NCBI GenBank assembly: GCA_963576725.1
Contig: OY755237.1
Location: forward strand, 56,953,805-57,017,804
DNA: 64,000 bases
Direction: 5' to 3'
Source: Azorinus chamasolen
Lineage: Eukaryota; Mollusca; Bivalvia; Cardiida; Solecurtidae
This document shows, one piece after another, positions 18,326 through 27,034 of the stretch. How positions within the stretch are numbered: position 1 is the first letter of the stretch; the number at the start of each line of letters is the position of its first letter. The position numbers and the translations under genes were made by a program. The notes under the pieces are model-generated. The model was not told the origin of the DNA, did not search any database, and saw only the letters and a program-made list of their open reading frames with translations.

Positions 18326-18744
18326 TATACCATAAAAAGTTTCACCTAAGAAAGTCTTCTACTAGTGAAGAGGAAACTGTCAGTTGAATCCCCATTTCCT
18401 TATAATTTAAAGGGTACCAGCATGTATCAACTCTTAGTAAGAACTTGAATTCTCCACATCTTTCCAGGACTTGACAGTCAAGATGGATTTTAAATGTTTG
18501 TTTGATTCCCAGGTTCAAACACTATGGTCAGAGCTAGGAACCACACAACCATGTTTGAAAACACTTAAAAGCTGGCAACCAGCAAACCTTTCTCTTCATA
18601 TATAGAATGTGTTACTGAATTTAAATTCTACAACCATTATCATACTATAAATGATTATGTCTGCTAAAACATTGTCAGATCTAGAACAACTTTTATTTAC
18701 TTCCGATTCATTCAACATACTTTTGAGAAACTAATGACGTACTA
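18326..18744. other. No recognised feature
   Basis: Intergenic-looking; no family or exon seen. Confidence 0.4.
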
Positions 18745-18810
18745 GCAAACAGCTTGGATCCTGATGAGATGCCATGTTCCTCAGCATCTCATTTTGATCC
18801 AAGGTATTTG
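18745..18810 (+). mobile_element. T3 hairpin
   Basis: GCAAACAGCTTGGATCCTGATGAGATGCC / GCATCTCATTTTGATCCAAGGTATTTG. The flanks are not clearly T3. Confidence 0.65.
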
Positions 18811-19337
18811 TAAATGCCAGTAAGCTCCCACTTAACATGATAAGGGTAAAATAATAATGGATTTGCTCTAATAGAAGAACCCCTATTGTAATGGGTAAGG
18901 GTAGATATAATATATATTGACAGTGTATATTATACAGCACTGTTACACCGAGTATGGAATGCTTGTATCATTTCCAGTAACTATTTACCTCATCTTTCTG
19001 ATACTTACAGCTTTGATTCATGTTACTAGCATACAGTAATAACTCAGCCTAATGGGTTAAATGGCATTTGCAAACAGTGTAGACTCAGACAGATATAGTA
19101 TACTGGTGTCATAACCTTGCACTGCAAGTTACGTGTCAGAGCAACATCATTTGTCAATCATCAGATCTAATACCCAAAGTTTTATGAAGACTGCTGAAAT
19201 TCTTGACAAATTGAGTGTCAATGTATTCTACCATAGAAGGAAGCCATGCTTTTTACAGTTTCACTTTTTATAGGGTACCAGCAAATATTTCACCAAACCA
19301 ATACTTATTATGTCCTAAATTTTAATGAACATTCTTT
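18811..19337. other. Unassigned with a T1 arm at 19056-19100
   Basis: TTAAATGGCATTTGCAAACAGTGTAGACTCAGAC is a lone T1-type arm; the remainder is not assigned. Confidence 0.4.
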
Positions 19338-19551
19338 TTAACCAATTCTCTCATAGGCTATTTTCAGATCGAACATCTTTGAATAAATATACTGAAAAAG
19401 AGCATTTACTAGAAAAGGGGATTTTTGTTTAGACTTGTGCAGTTTTGAAACCATTGTGATAAATGGAGCAAATGTTACATTTATCACAATGGTTTCAGAA
19501 AGTGACTTTTACAGAGGTGCCAAAAGACTTCAATTTGAGGAAATGGGTTAA
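19338..19551 (+). mobile_element. T2 MITE
   Basis: TTAACCAATTCTCTCATAGGC to TTTGAGGAAATGGGTTAA; the palindrome tip is shortened (GATAAATGGAGCAAATGTTACATTTATC). Confidence 0.9.
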
Positions 19552-19780
19552 CCCTTTCCTCCATAAATACGCATTTCTTTGCCTCTGTAAAAATCACCTG
19601 TTGAAACCATTGTAATAAATAGAGCATTTGCTCCTACAGGAGCAAAAGATTTGCTCTATTTATCACAATGGTTTCAAACTACAAAATTCTAGATTTTCCT
19701 TTTGTCTAGTTAATGCTTCTTTTGGGTAGATTTATTCAAAGTTATTGGATCTAAAAATAGCCTATGAAGGAATGGATTAA
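19548..19780 (-). mobile_element. T2 MITE, head to head with the previous copy, shared TTAA
   Basis: TTAACCCTTTCCTCCATAAATACGC, stem GAAACCATTGTAATAAATAGAGCATTTGCTCC, GGAGCAAAAGATTTGCTC (a small tip duplication), ends TATGAAGGAATGGATTAA. Confidence 0.9.
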
Positions 19781-20129
19781 GACTGAGACATCAGAGCATA
19801 TAGTTGATCTACTGACAACATGGCTTCAAAATACATGGAAGCAATCAATAAAATCCCTTTGTCCATTGAATTTTTAACAAGTGAGCTCACATATTAAAGC
19901 AAGTATAAAAATAATTTTGTTCAAATATATGCCAGAGGGGTAACAAAGTTATGAAACAACAAATATTTATTAATGACCAGAAAGAAAATGCTCAACCACA
20001 GCCTGTATTTCTCCTTTTGTTCAGCTTGACAACCGTTCCACATACCATACACGTATAATTATGTAGATACTACTAAATGTTATGGTCATATAAGCAGGTA
20101 GTGAGGGTTAGTTATAAATGCTTCTAAAG
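19781..20129. other. No recognised feature
   Basis: AT-rich spacer without assigned features. Confidence 0.4.
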
Positions 20130-20209
20130 TTTTCTCAACCAAACCCCATGTTGTACTCAATTGCCAATCCAGGGCAATTCTATAAGACAAGGTTTAGCTG
20201 AGAAATAAG
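20130..20209 (+). repeat. S2 hairpin repeat
   Basis: TTTTCTCAACCAAACCCCATGTTGTACTCAATTGCC / GGGCAATTCTATAAGACAAGGTTTAGCTGAGAAATA. Confidence 0.6.
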
Positions 20210-20230
20210 AGATTTGGATAGACTCAAGTC

Positions 20231-20450
20231 TTAACCCTTTACTCTATAGATAGGCACTTTTAATGCCTTTGCAAACAGAGTAGATCCAGATTAGATGGTT
20301 CCTGTATGGAGTACCATAGATCCGATTCTACAGTTTCTGCTATAATAGATAAATTCTGTGTTCACATGTCATTGCATTGCAAGAAACATCCAATATGAAT
20401 GATGTCATTACTTCGTACATGAAAATTCATGGAGAAAAGGTAAAAATTAA
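20231..20450 (-). mobile_element. T1b MITE, half hairpin
   Basis: TTAACCCTTTACTCTATAGATAGG, GCAAACAGAGTAGATCCAGATTAG then a jump directly into the reversed flank (GATCCGATTCTACAGTTTCTGC); ends CATGGAGAAAAGGTAAA. Confidence 0.68.
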
Positions 20451-20479
20451 ATGTATACACTCAACACTTGCTATTACAA

Positions 20480-20605
20480 TTAACCCTTTACTCCATGAAT
20501 ATTCATTAAGAAGTAATGACATCATGAATATTTATTAACTGAATTTTTACTCAGTGTCTCATTGCACTAATGAGGAGCTACTCAATGTCTCATCACAACA
20601 AACAG
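20480..20605 (+). mobile_element. T1b left end joined to T3-like sequence
   Basis: TTAACCCTTTACTCCATGAATATTC..GAATATTTATTAACTGAATTTT to 20552, then CTCAGTGTCTCATTGC..GAGCTACTCAATGTCTCATC, a T3-like tip. Confidence 0.5.
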
Positions 20606-20730
20606 TTGAAAACGTTTATTTGATTTAGTATCTCAACTTACAAAGAGTAAATAGAAGTAAACTTTGTGGCAGAGTGGAAATGCTGCAAACAAAACTGAAC
20701 AGGAATAACAGGTCTCATCCAGTTCAAAAT

Positions 20731-20881
20731 AGATACACTGGGTGTATCCAAGGTTTCATACAGCTAGAGACTAGATACACTGGATGTATCCAAGGTTAGG
20801 TCTCATACAGATAGACACATGCACTGGATGTATTCAAGGTCTTTATACAGCTAGAGACAGATACATTGATGTATCCAAGCC
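20731..20881 (+). repeat. Irregular tandem repeat, about 42-46 bp x 3.5
   Basis: AGATACACTGG(G/A)TGTATCCAAGGTxxxxxTACAGCTAGAGAC repeats with length variation; each unit holds the small palindrome GATACACTGGATGTATC. Confidence 0.75.
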
Positions 20882-20952
20882 TTTAGCATACTGAGCAAAT
20901 TTTGGTTGTCAGAAACTCTCTTCCATTATTTTCAAAAGCACAATCCTAGAGT

Positions 20953-21017
20953 CAAACAGTATGGATCCTAATGAGATATTGAGTTACCTGGCATCTAATC
21001 TGGATCCAAACCATTTG
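20953..21017 (+). mobile_element. T3 hairpin
   Basis: CAAACAGTATGGATCCTAATGAG / GGCATCTAATCTGGATCCAAACCATTTG. Confidence 0.68.
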
Positions 21018-21467
21018 TAACTAATATGACTTGTCTAACAGTAGCATACTAAGACTGAGTACACATAATGGTTTATGCTACATGTTGTATGCATAATGGG
21101 TTAACTTTTGGCTTATTATACATTTCAAAGATTCTTAAATCTCTTTCAAGCTTTGTCCAGTTTTGTGATGTTTTCTGCCACTCAAAATCCTCATGTAGTC
21201 ATTCTCAGGCCTCTTCTATGAGCAACCATTCCTATTCCCCAAGTTAGTACATGTAGTTTGGATCCTGAAATACCTATTACAGTAGACCACCTGAGTGGCC
21301 GTTACACTCACCTACTGCCCTCTGTACCCTGACAACAAGTTTTTGTTATACACATATTATGATACAGAACCCCATCACATTATGTATAAGAACCCAGTGA
21401 CATTCAGGTTATACATGTTATAAACACTGCTTATTAAAACTTTTCTTGTACACTATGGACAAGACTA
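21018..21467. other. No recognised feature
   Basis: No assigned repeat; no exon evidence. Confidence 0.4.
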
Positions 21468-21550
21468 TTTTCAAGTATTCAGATCCAGATGAAACTCAGA
21501 GTAACTCATTGTCTCATCAGGACCCAATCAGTACAGCAGATGACACCTTG
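21468..21550 (-). mobile_element. T3 hairpin, decayed
   Basis: TTCAGATCCAGATGAAACTCAGAGTAACTCATTGTCTCATCAGGACCC. Confidence 0.4.
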
Positions 21551-21589
21551 AGCAGGTGTAATTTGGCTCATGATTTTAAGACTGTTAGA

Positions 21590-21943
21590 TACAGTAAAAC
21601 TTTTCTATAATGCTCACTTAACCCGTTACTCCACGAATATCCATGTAAGAAATAGTACATGTATGAATACAATTGGATTAAATATCTATAATAGCATATG
21701 AACTGGAACAAATCGACCCTGATCAAACAGCTGAATCACACCTATTTACTTCATTTAGCAAAGGGAGAAGACCCTGATCAGATGGCTCCTGATCTGGGTC
21801 TACTGTTTTCAAAGGCATATTTATGGAGTAAAGAGTTAATAAATAAACAGGTTTGCCTTTCTGCACAAATTAGCTACCACCTGCCAGAAAAGACCCAGAA
21901 TTAAGACTTGTTTTGAGTGGTCATTGTAGACTGGTTTACAGTA
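21590..21943 (+). mobile_element. P1 MITE split by T1b
   Basis: TACAGTAAAACTTTTCTATAATGC at the left; after the insert, TAGCTACCACCTGCCAGAAAAG..TGAGTGGTCATTGTAGACTGGTTTACAGTA. Confidence 0.62.
21618..21839 (+). mobile_element. T1b MITE nested in P1
   Basis: TTAACCCGTTACTCCACGAATATCC, flank, AGAAGACCCTGATCAGATGGCTCC..GATCTGGGTCTACTG, ATGGAGTAAAGAGTTAA. Part of the hairpin is lost. Confidence 0.78.
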
Positions 21944-22375
21944 TTCTCTTGGACAAGACTGTCGTATAAACACACACACACACAATGTGCCTGTAGTAGT
22001 CTGCACCATGAGCTGCTTTCATGAACACAGGGTTATCTCATCGGCATTCTGAACTCGCACACATTTCTCAGCCATCGTTGAAAAATTCTGACGTTTCCCA
22101 CTTTAAGGGGAGGGCAAGTCTTAACCTTTGTGTCCCGCCAGTTTATCACACTTGTGTGGAATTCTATAAAGCACATTCTGTTTTTAGTAAGCCTGATTGG
22201 TAAAACACTATCTACCTGAAATGAATAAACAAACAAATGTAAGCATAAAACTACAGTAGATGCAAGATTCAAAGTTTATTGTGATATAGGCCACCAGCCC
22301 TAACACAAACATGTATCATTATTTACAGAAATTGGCTAGTGTGTGCACAATACAAGTATATGCACAAATGACATA
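21944..22375. other. Unassigned
   Basis: (AC)8 at about 21970. On the minus strand 22033-22215 holds ACCAATCAG, then TTTATAG about 30 bases on, then a short frame starting MAEKCVRVQ: promoter-like in order, but no gene follows. Confidence 0.3.
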
Positions 22376-22540
22376 AACTGCCATAAGCGACCATTAAAAA
22401 GGTCTAATTATGGGTCTGTAAGGCAGGTTATAGCTTACTGCAGGTCAAAAGTAATGCAGAAAGCTTTCTGCATTACTTTTGACCTGCAGAAAGCACCCAC
22501 CTGCTTTCTAACACTCCTATGTTCAACAAGAACTACCACT
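22376..22540 (+). mobile_element. P1 MITE core, ends lost
   Basis: GCCATAAGCGACCATTAAAAAGG, then a perfect inner palindrome TACTGCAGGTCAAAAGTAATGCAGAAAGC with the tip deleted, and CACCCACCTGCTTTC. Confidence 0.68.
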
Positions 22541-22550
22541 AAAGGTGATG

Positions 22551-23830
22551 AATACCCCCACTAGCACATTTGACACAGAGATGGGGGTTATAGAAATAAA
22601 TCACTACAATATCTGCTACAGTTTAGGAAAAAAACTCCGGAAAACCTGAAATTTCCTAAAAAATTCTAAGTCAAAATCCTGTAATTCCGTTAAAAATCAA
22701 TGTAGTGTAACAAAATTCTAACTTGATCTGTAACTCATTATTATAAAGCTACAAACCAAATATCAAACCAATATCTGCAAGGGTTTAGAAAAAAACTCCG
22801 GAAAACCTGAATTTCCGGAAAATTTCTAAGTAAAATCACTGTATTTCCGTGAAAAATCAATGAAGCGTAATGAAATTCAAAACTTGATCTGTAACTCATT
22901 ATAATAAAGCCACATACCAAATATCACTTCAATATCTGTAAAGGTTTAGAAAAAAACTCCGGAAAACCTGAATTTCTGGAAAATTTCTAAGTAAAATCAC
23001 TGTATTTCCGTGAAAAATTGGTGAAGTGTAACGAAATTCAAACTTGATCTGTAACTCATTACAATAAAGCCACATACCAAATATCACTTCCATATCTGAA
23101 AAGGTGTAGAAAAAACCTCCGGAAAACCGGAATATCTGGAAAATTTCTAAGTAAAATCACTGTATTTCCGTGAAAAATCAATGAAGCGTAATGAAATTCA
23201 AAACTTGATCTGTAACTCATTATAATAAAGCCACATACCAAATATCACTTCAATATCTGTAAAGGTTTAGAAAAAAACTCCGGAAAACCTGAATTTCTGG
23301 AAAATTTCTAAGTAAAATCACTGTATTTCCGTGAAAAATTGGTGAAGTGTAACGAAATTCAAACCTGATCTGTAACTCATTACAATAAAGCCACATATCA
23401 AATATCACTTCAATATCTGTAAAGGTGTAGAAAAAACCTCCGGAAAACCGGAATATCTGGAAAATTTCTAGGTAAAATCACTGTATTTCCGTGAAAAATC
23501 AATGAAGCGTAACGAAATTCAACCTTGATCTGTAACTCATTATAATAAAGCCACATACCAAATATCACTTCAATATCTGTAAAGGTGTAGAAAAAAATCC
23601 GGAAAACTGAAAAATAACAAAGGGCAATAACTCCAAATACTCCAATACTGAAGACAGAGTTACAAACTTTGTGCACTGCACTTGCGGTCAATGTGATCTA
23701 TCTATATATGAAGTTTGACGTCAATAGCTTTTATACTTTGGAAGTTATGATGCGGACAAGCGTGACGGACTGACGGACGGACATGGTAACTCCAGTATAC
23801 CCCCCCAAAACTTCGTTTGTGGGGGTATAA
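22551..23830 (+). mobile_element. Array element 1 (pearl/Helitron-like, non-autonomous)
   Basis: Left edge AATACCCCCACTAGC; core of seven tandem units; unique tail with GTGACGGACTGACGGACGG; terminal stem-loop TATACCCCCCC..GGGGGTATA at 23796-23829. Array core, GACG-rich tail and CCCCCA/TGGGGG ends recur in element 4 (41918-43191). Bivalve 'pearl' elements and non-autonomous Helitron-like elements have this build; the class assignment is inference. Confidence 0.68.
22637..23612 (+). repeat. Tandem array, period 160-161 bp, seven units, dimeric
   Basis: The CTCCGGAAAACC landmark falls at 22637, 22798, 22959, 23119, 23280, 23440 and 23599. From the second unit on, two variants alternate (CAATGAAGCGTAA versus TTGGTGAAGTGTAA), giving a 321-bp higher-order repeat. 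Confidence 0.93.
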
Positions 23831-23844
23831 TAAATGAATGGCTG

Positions 23845-23951
23845 CTTGGGACAGGTTCTACTGCAGGTAGATTCAACATTCTTGGGACAGGTTCTACTGC
23901 AGGTAGATTCAACATTCTTGGGACAGGTTCTACTGCAGGTAGAATCAACAT
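23845..23951 (+). repeat. 36-bp minisatellite x 3
   Basis: CTTGGGACAGGTTCTACTGC.. repeats with one substitution in the last unit. 36 is a multiple of three, so it makes a spurious 12-residue repeat peptide on the minus strand. Confidence 0.96.
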
Positions 23952-23952
23952 G

Positions 23953-24118
23953 AATCCTTTATCTCATGAATATTCATATCAGGAATAATCACACCACTGA
24001 TATTAATTAGATGATTTTTTATACTGGTATATGAATACAGGAATATTAGACAATGGCAGAAACTGTAGAATCAGATTTATATCATCTCATAAACAGAGCA
24101 GACCCTGATGAAAAGGAC
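23953..24118 (+). mobile_element. T1b MITE, right side lost
   Basis: CCTTTATCTCATGAATATTCATATC, flank with GGCAGAAACTGTAGAATCAG, then AAACAGAGCAGACCCTGATG and loss of similarity. Confidence 0.58.
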
Positions 24119-24152
24119 AAACCTTCAACATATTTAATATATTGCTGCTGGC

Positions 24153-24342
24153 TTAACCCTCCCTATTGAATGAATATAATGACAGATTGTGAATATTTAT
24201 TAGCTGAATTCTTATAGGAGTACAGGATCCGTGTGCCTTGGTAGAAGCTACAGAATGAGATCTACTCCTACTGGAACTGTCTCATCTGGGTCTATTCTGT
24301 TTGAAAAAGCATGATAAGGTGTTTCTATGAAGGAAAGGATAA
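24153..24342 (+). mobile_element. T1 MITE, hairpin reduced
   Basis: TTAACCCTCCCTATTGAATG, flank, ACTCCTACTGGAACTGTCTCATCTGGGTCTATTCTGTTTG, ATGAAGGAAAGGATAA. Confidence 0.68.
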
Positions 24343-24401
24343 AATTATTAAAAAATTTTTTTTTCATTTCTTCTAAATTTACTAAATAAGCATTTACTTT
24401 T

Positions 24402-24460
24402 GAGAACAGAGAAGACCAAGACCAGATAGCTCCCGAATGAGCTGTGTGAACAGGATCTGA
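24402..24460 (-). mobile_element. T1 hairpin, decayed
   Basis: GAGAACAGAGAAGACCAAGACCAGATAGCTCC / GAGCTGTGTGAACAGGATCTG. Confidence 0.35.
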
Positions 24461-24719
24461 TCTTTCAAAACCATCCTTGCTCACTGAGTTTAGCAAATCT
24501 GCTTTCTATAAACAATAGTGCCCTCTCCTAGTGAAAGTGTGACAAAAAAGTGTACCTGACAGACAGACATGATAGATGAATGAACATTCCAAGAAGTGAT
24601 CCCAAAGATAAAACTAGAGGTTTGTTTTTGTCACAAAAACAGATGTCTCCCCCTCCCATCCTCTTTCCAATTCACAAGTGTAATGTCTGTAACTCCAAAC
24701 TTATCATGGTCTAAATTTT

Positions 24720-25830
24720 AGTCATCAAGGGCAATAACTCCAACATTATCAGGGGGAGACAATTCAAAAAACCCGGGTACACAACAACACATGCTGGTCA
24801 ACATTCCTGTGAAGTTTGGTGACTCTAGTACTAGTGGTTTCAGAGATACACACGACACAAAGTCAAGTTTCTCTTATATTAAGTCATAAGGGGCAGTAAC
24901 TTTAAAGTTATCAGGGGGAGACAATTAAAAATCCCAGATGCACAACAACTCATGCTGGTGAACATTCCTGTGAAGATTGGTGACTCTAGCCCTACTGCTT
25001 TCAGAGATACGTGCAGCACAACGTTTCTCTAATTTTAAGTTATCATATCAGGGGCAATAACTCAAGAATTATCAGGGGGAGACAATTAAAAAAAACAGGT
25101 GCACAACAGCTCATGCTGATCAACATTCCTGTGAAGTTTGGTGGCTCTAGCTCTAGTGGTTTTAAAGATATGCATGACACAAAGTTTCTCTAATTTTAAG
25201 TAATCATATCAGGGGCAATAACTCCAAAGTTATCATGGGGAGACAATTCAAAAATCCCAGGTGCACAACAACTCATGCTGGTCAACATTCCTTTGAAGTT
25301 TGGTGACTCTAGCCCTAGTGGTTTCAGAGATATGCACGACACTAAGTAAAGTTTGTCTAATTTTAAGTCATCAGGGGCAGTAACTCCAAAGTTAACAGGG
25401 GTAGACAATTCAAAAAACCCAAGAGCAAAACAACTCATGCCAGTGAACAATCCTGTGAAGTTTGATGACTCTAGCCCTATTGATTTCAGAAATATGCGCG
25501 ACACAAAGTTTGTATAAATTTAAGTGTTAATATCAGGGGCAATAACTCAAGAATTATCAGGGGGAGACAATTAAAAAAACATAGGTGCACAACAACTCAT
25601 GCTGGTCAACATTCCTGTGAAGTTTGGTGACTCTAGTACTAGCGGTTTCAGAGATACGCGCGACACAAAGTTTTTCTAATTTTAAGTCATCAGGGGCAAT
25701 AACTCCAAAGTAATCAGGGGGAGACAATTCAAAAACCCCAGGTGCACAACAACTCATGCTGGTGAACATTCCTGTGAAGTTTGGTGACTCTAGCCCAACT
25801 GGTTTCAGAGATACGCGCGACACAAGTTTG
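24720..25830 (+). repeat. Tandem array, about 161-bp unit, seven units
   Basis: AGGGGGAGACAATT landmarks at 24751, 24913, 25074, 25234, 25397, 25559 and 25716. Unit content: ACAACTCATGCTGGTGAACA..CCTGTGAAGTTTGGTGACTC..AGAGATACGCGCGACAC. Minus-strand frames of 65-102 codons here are products of the repeat. Confidence 0.93.
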
Positions 25831-25903
25831 TGACGGACAGACAGACGGACGGACGGTCGGACATACTAACAAATGGGTAGTTGTGTGACTTTTTCCTTTG
25901 ATC

Positions 25904-25933
25904 TTTTCTTGTGGGACTAGTCCCACAAGAAAA
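25904..25933. repeat. 30-bp perfect palindrome
   Basis: TTTTCTTGTGGGACT followed by its exact complement, no spacer. Confidence 0.95.
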
Positions 25934-25974
25934 ACTATTTTTGGCTCTAACTTTGGAAAAGAATGATCTGGAAG

Positions 25975-25995
25975 CTAACCCTAACCCTAACCCTA
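25975..25995 (-). repeat. Interstitial telomere-like repeat
   Basis: Three and a half copies of CTAACC, the complement of the metazoan TTAGGG telomere repeat, within the MITE. Confidence 0.85.
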
Positions 25996-26276
25996 TGTCA
26001 CACAACTGGCCAGGTTAATGTCACAAGAGATGGCCAGGTTAATGATTTTACTTGTGCGACTAGTTAGAAAAAGTCACACAACTACCCATTGGTGAGTGCG
26101 GTCGGACAGACGGACGGACAGACAGACAACTCTGGCAAAAACAATATATCTCCCCATAAATGGGGGAGACATAATGACTAGTCTGACTACCAAATTTTTT
26201 TAAGCAATGTCTCTTGTTTTAACAGGGTCATATGCTTACCATTTAAAGATCTACTGGCAAGTTTATAATATCCTTT

Positions 26277-26342
26277 GCAAAGAGTTTGGATCCAGATTAG
26301 ATGCTGAGTAACTCAACATCTCACCAGGATCCAAACTGTTTG
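26277..26342 (-). mobile_element. T3 hairpin
   Basis: GCAAAGAGTTTGGATCCAGATTAGATGC / CATCTCACCAGGATCCAAACTGTTTG, 66 bp; flanks not clearly T3. Confidence 0.78.
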
Positions 26343-26389
26343 ATGGTCTGTTTGTGTTCTGATAAAAGTACAAGAATAAATTTACCTTC

Positions 26390-26520
26390 ACCCGTTCAGT
26401 GCAGCAAATGAGTCACTAATGCTGTTTGCAAACAGTATAGACCCAGATGAGAGGGCTTCTTTTTTTATAATTCCCTGAATATTCATGTTAAGATTGACCT
26501 TTAAATTTTGGATATTTGCA
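26390..26520 (-). mobile_element. T4 fragment plus T1b tail
   Basis: CGTTCAGTGCAGCAAATGAGTCACTAATG..GCAAACAGTATAGACCCAGATGAGAGGGC to 26448, then ATTCCCTGAATATTCATG. Confidence 0.45.
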
Positions 26521-26547
26521 GATGACAATTGCTCAGAGTGCAGATGT

Positions 26548-26853
26548 TTAACCCTTTACTCCATAAATACGCCTTTCTAAGCCTATGTAAACAGAGTAGA
26601 CCCAGATCAGACGGCTCCGTCTAGTTTCTGTCATGGCCAAAATTGTCTGTGTCCACATGCTGTTATAAGTTATAACAGTATGTGGACACAGACAATTTTG
26701 GCCATGACAGAAACTAGAATCATATCTATATTATATTATAAGCAAACAGAGCAGACTTGATCAGACGGAGCCGTCTGAATAACAAATTATTGTAATGTTC
26801 ATGAAAATATTCGTCATTTTTTTTACAAGAATATTCATAGAGGAAAGGGTTAA
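26548..26853. mobile_element. Double-headed T1b element with a 99-bp palindrome
   Basis: TTAACCCTTTACTCCATAAATACG, left arm of a T1 hairpin, then the T1b flank reversed and at once forward again (26620-26718), a second hairpin arm GCAAACAGAGCAGACTTGATC, and a right end GAGGAAAGGGTTAA. Two opposed T1b halves share one pair of TTAA ends. Confidence 0.87.
26620..26718. repeat. Near-perfect 99-bp palindrome
   Basis: 49-bp arms around one central G (26669) with one mismatch (26659 versus 26679). The arms are T1b flank (AGTTTCTGTCATGGCC..TGTGTCCACATG). Confidence 0.95.
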
Positions 26854-26864
26854 TGCAAAAAAAC

Positions 26865-27032
26865 AACCCTGTAATTGCTACATTCTATGGCAGGTTTCTG
26901 CATGATTCTCTTATCTTTATTTCAAAAAGAAAAGGAAGAAAAGTCTACAACCCTGTAATTGCTACATTCTATGGCAGGTTTCTGCATGATTCTCTTATCT
27001 TTATTTCAAAAAGAAAAGGAAGAAAAGTCTAC
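26865..27032 (+). repeat. 84-bp perfect tandem duplication
   Basis: AACCCTGTAATTGCTACATT..AAGAAAAGTCTAC occurs twice without differences, so it is recent. 84 is a multiple of three and produces a spurious 70-codon frame. Confidence 0.96.
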
Positions 27033-27034
27033 TT

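Larger units (their letters stand above)
25871..26091 (+). mobile_element. Unclassified MITE inserted in array element 2
   Basis: Terminal inverted repeats ATGGGTAGTTGTGTGACTTT and AAAGTCACACAACTACCCAT, 221 bp apart end to end. CGGTCGGACA occurs just outside both ends (25852, 26099), possibly from the host tail rather than a target duplication. Inside are a 30-bp perfect palindrome and a telomere-like tract. Confidence 0.68.
24635..26172 (+). mobile_element. Array element 2 (pearl/Helitron-like), carrying an inserted MITE
   Basis: Left edge ATGTCTCCCCCTCCC; array 24720-25830; tail (GACGGACGGACGG); a MITE insert at 25871-26091; second GGACAGACGGACGG tract; terminal stem-loop ATCTCCCCATAAATGGGGGAGACAT at 26148-26171. 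The ends ATGTCTCCCCC / GGGGGAGACAT are inverted copies. Confidence 0.7.

Noticed and set aside
18500..18560. GGTTCAAAC as a tRNA B-box
   Set aside because: No A-box at the right distance and no cloverleaf could be drawn.
25975..25995. True telomere or chromosome end
   Set aside because: Only 3.5 units, embedded in a MITE inside an array element.
25196..26005. Several 65-102 codon minus-strand frames with recurring LESPNFTG and MSCCAPG
   Set aside because: They are frame products of the 161-bp array, repeating with its period.
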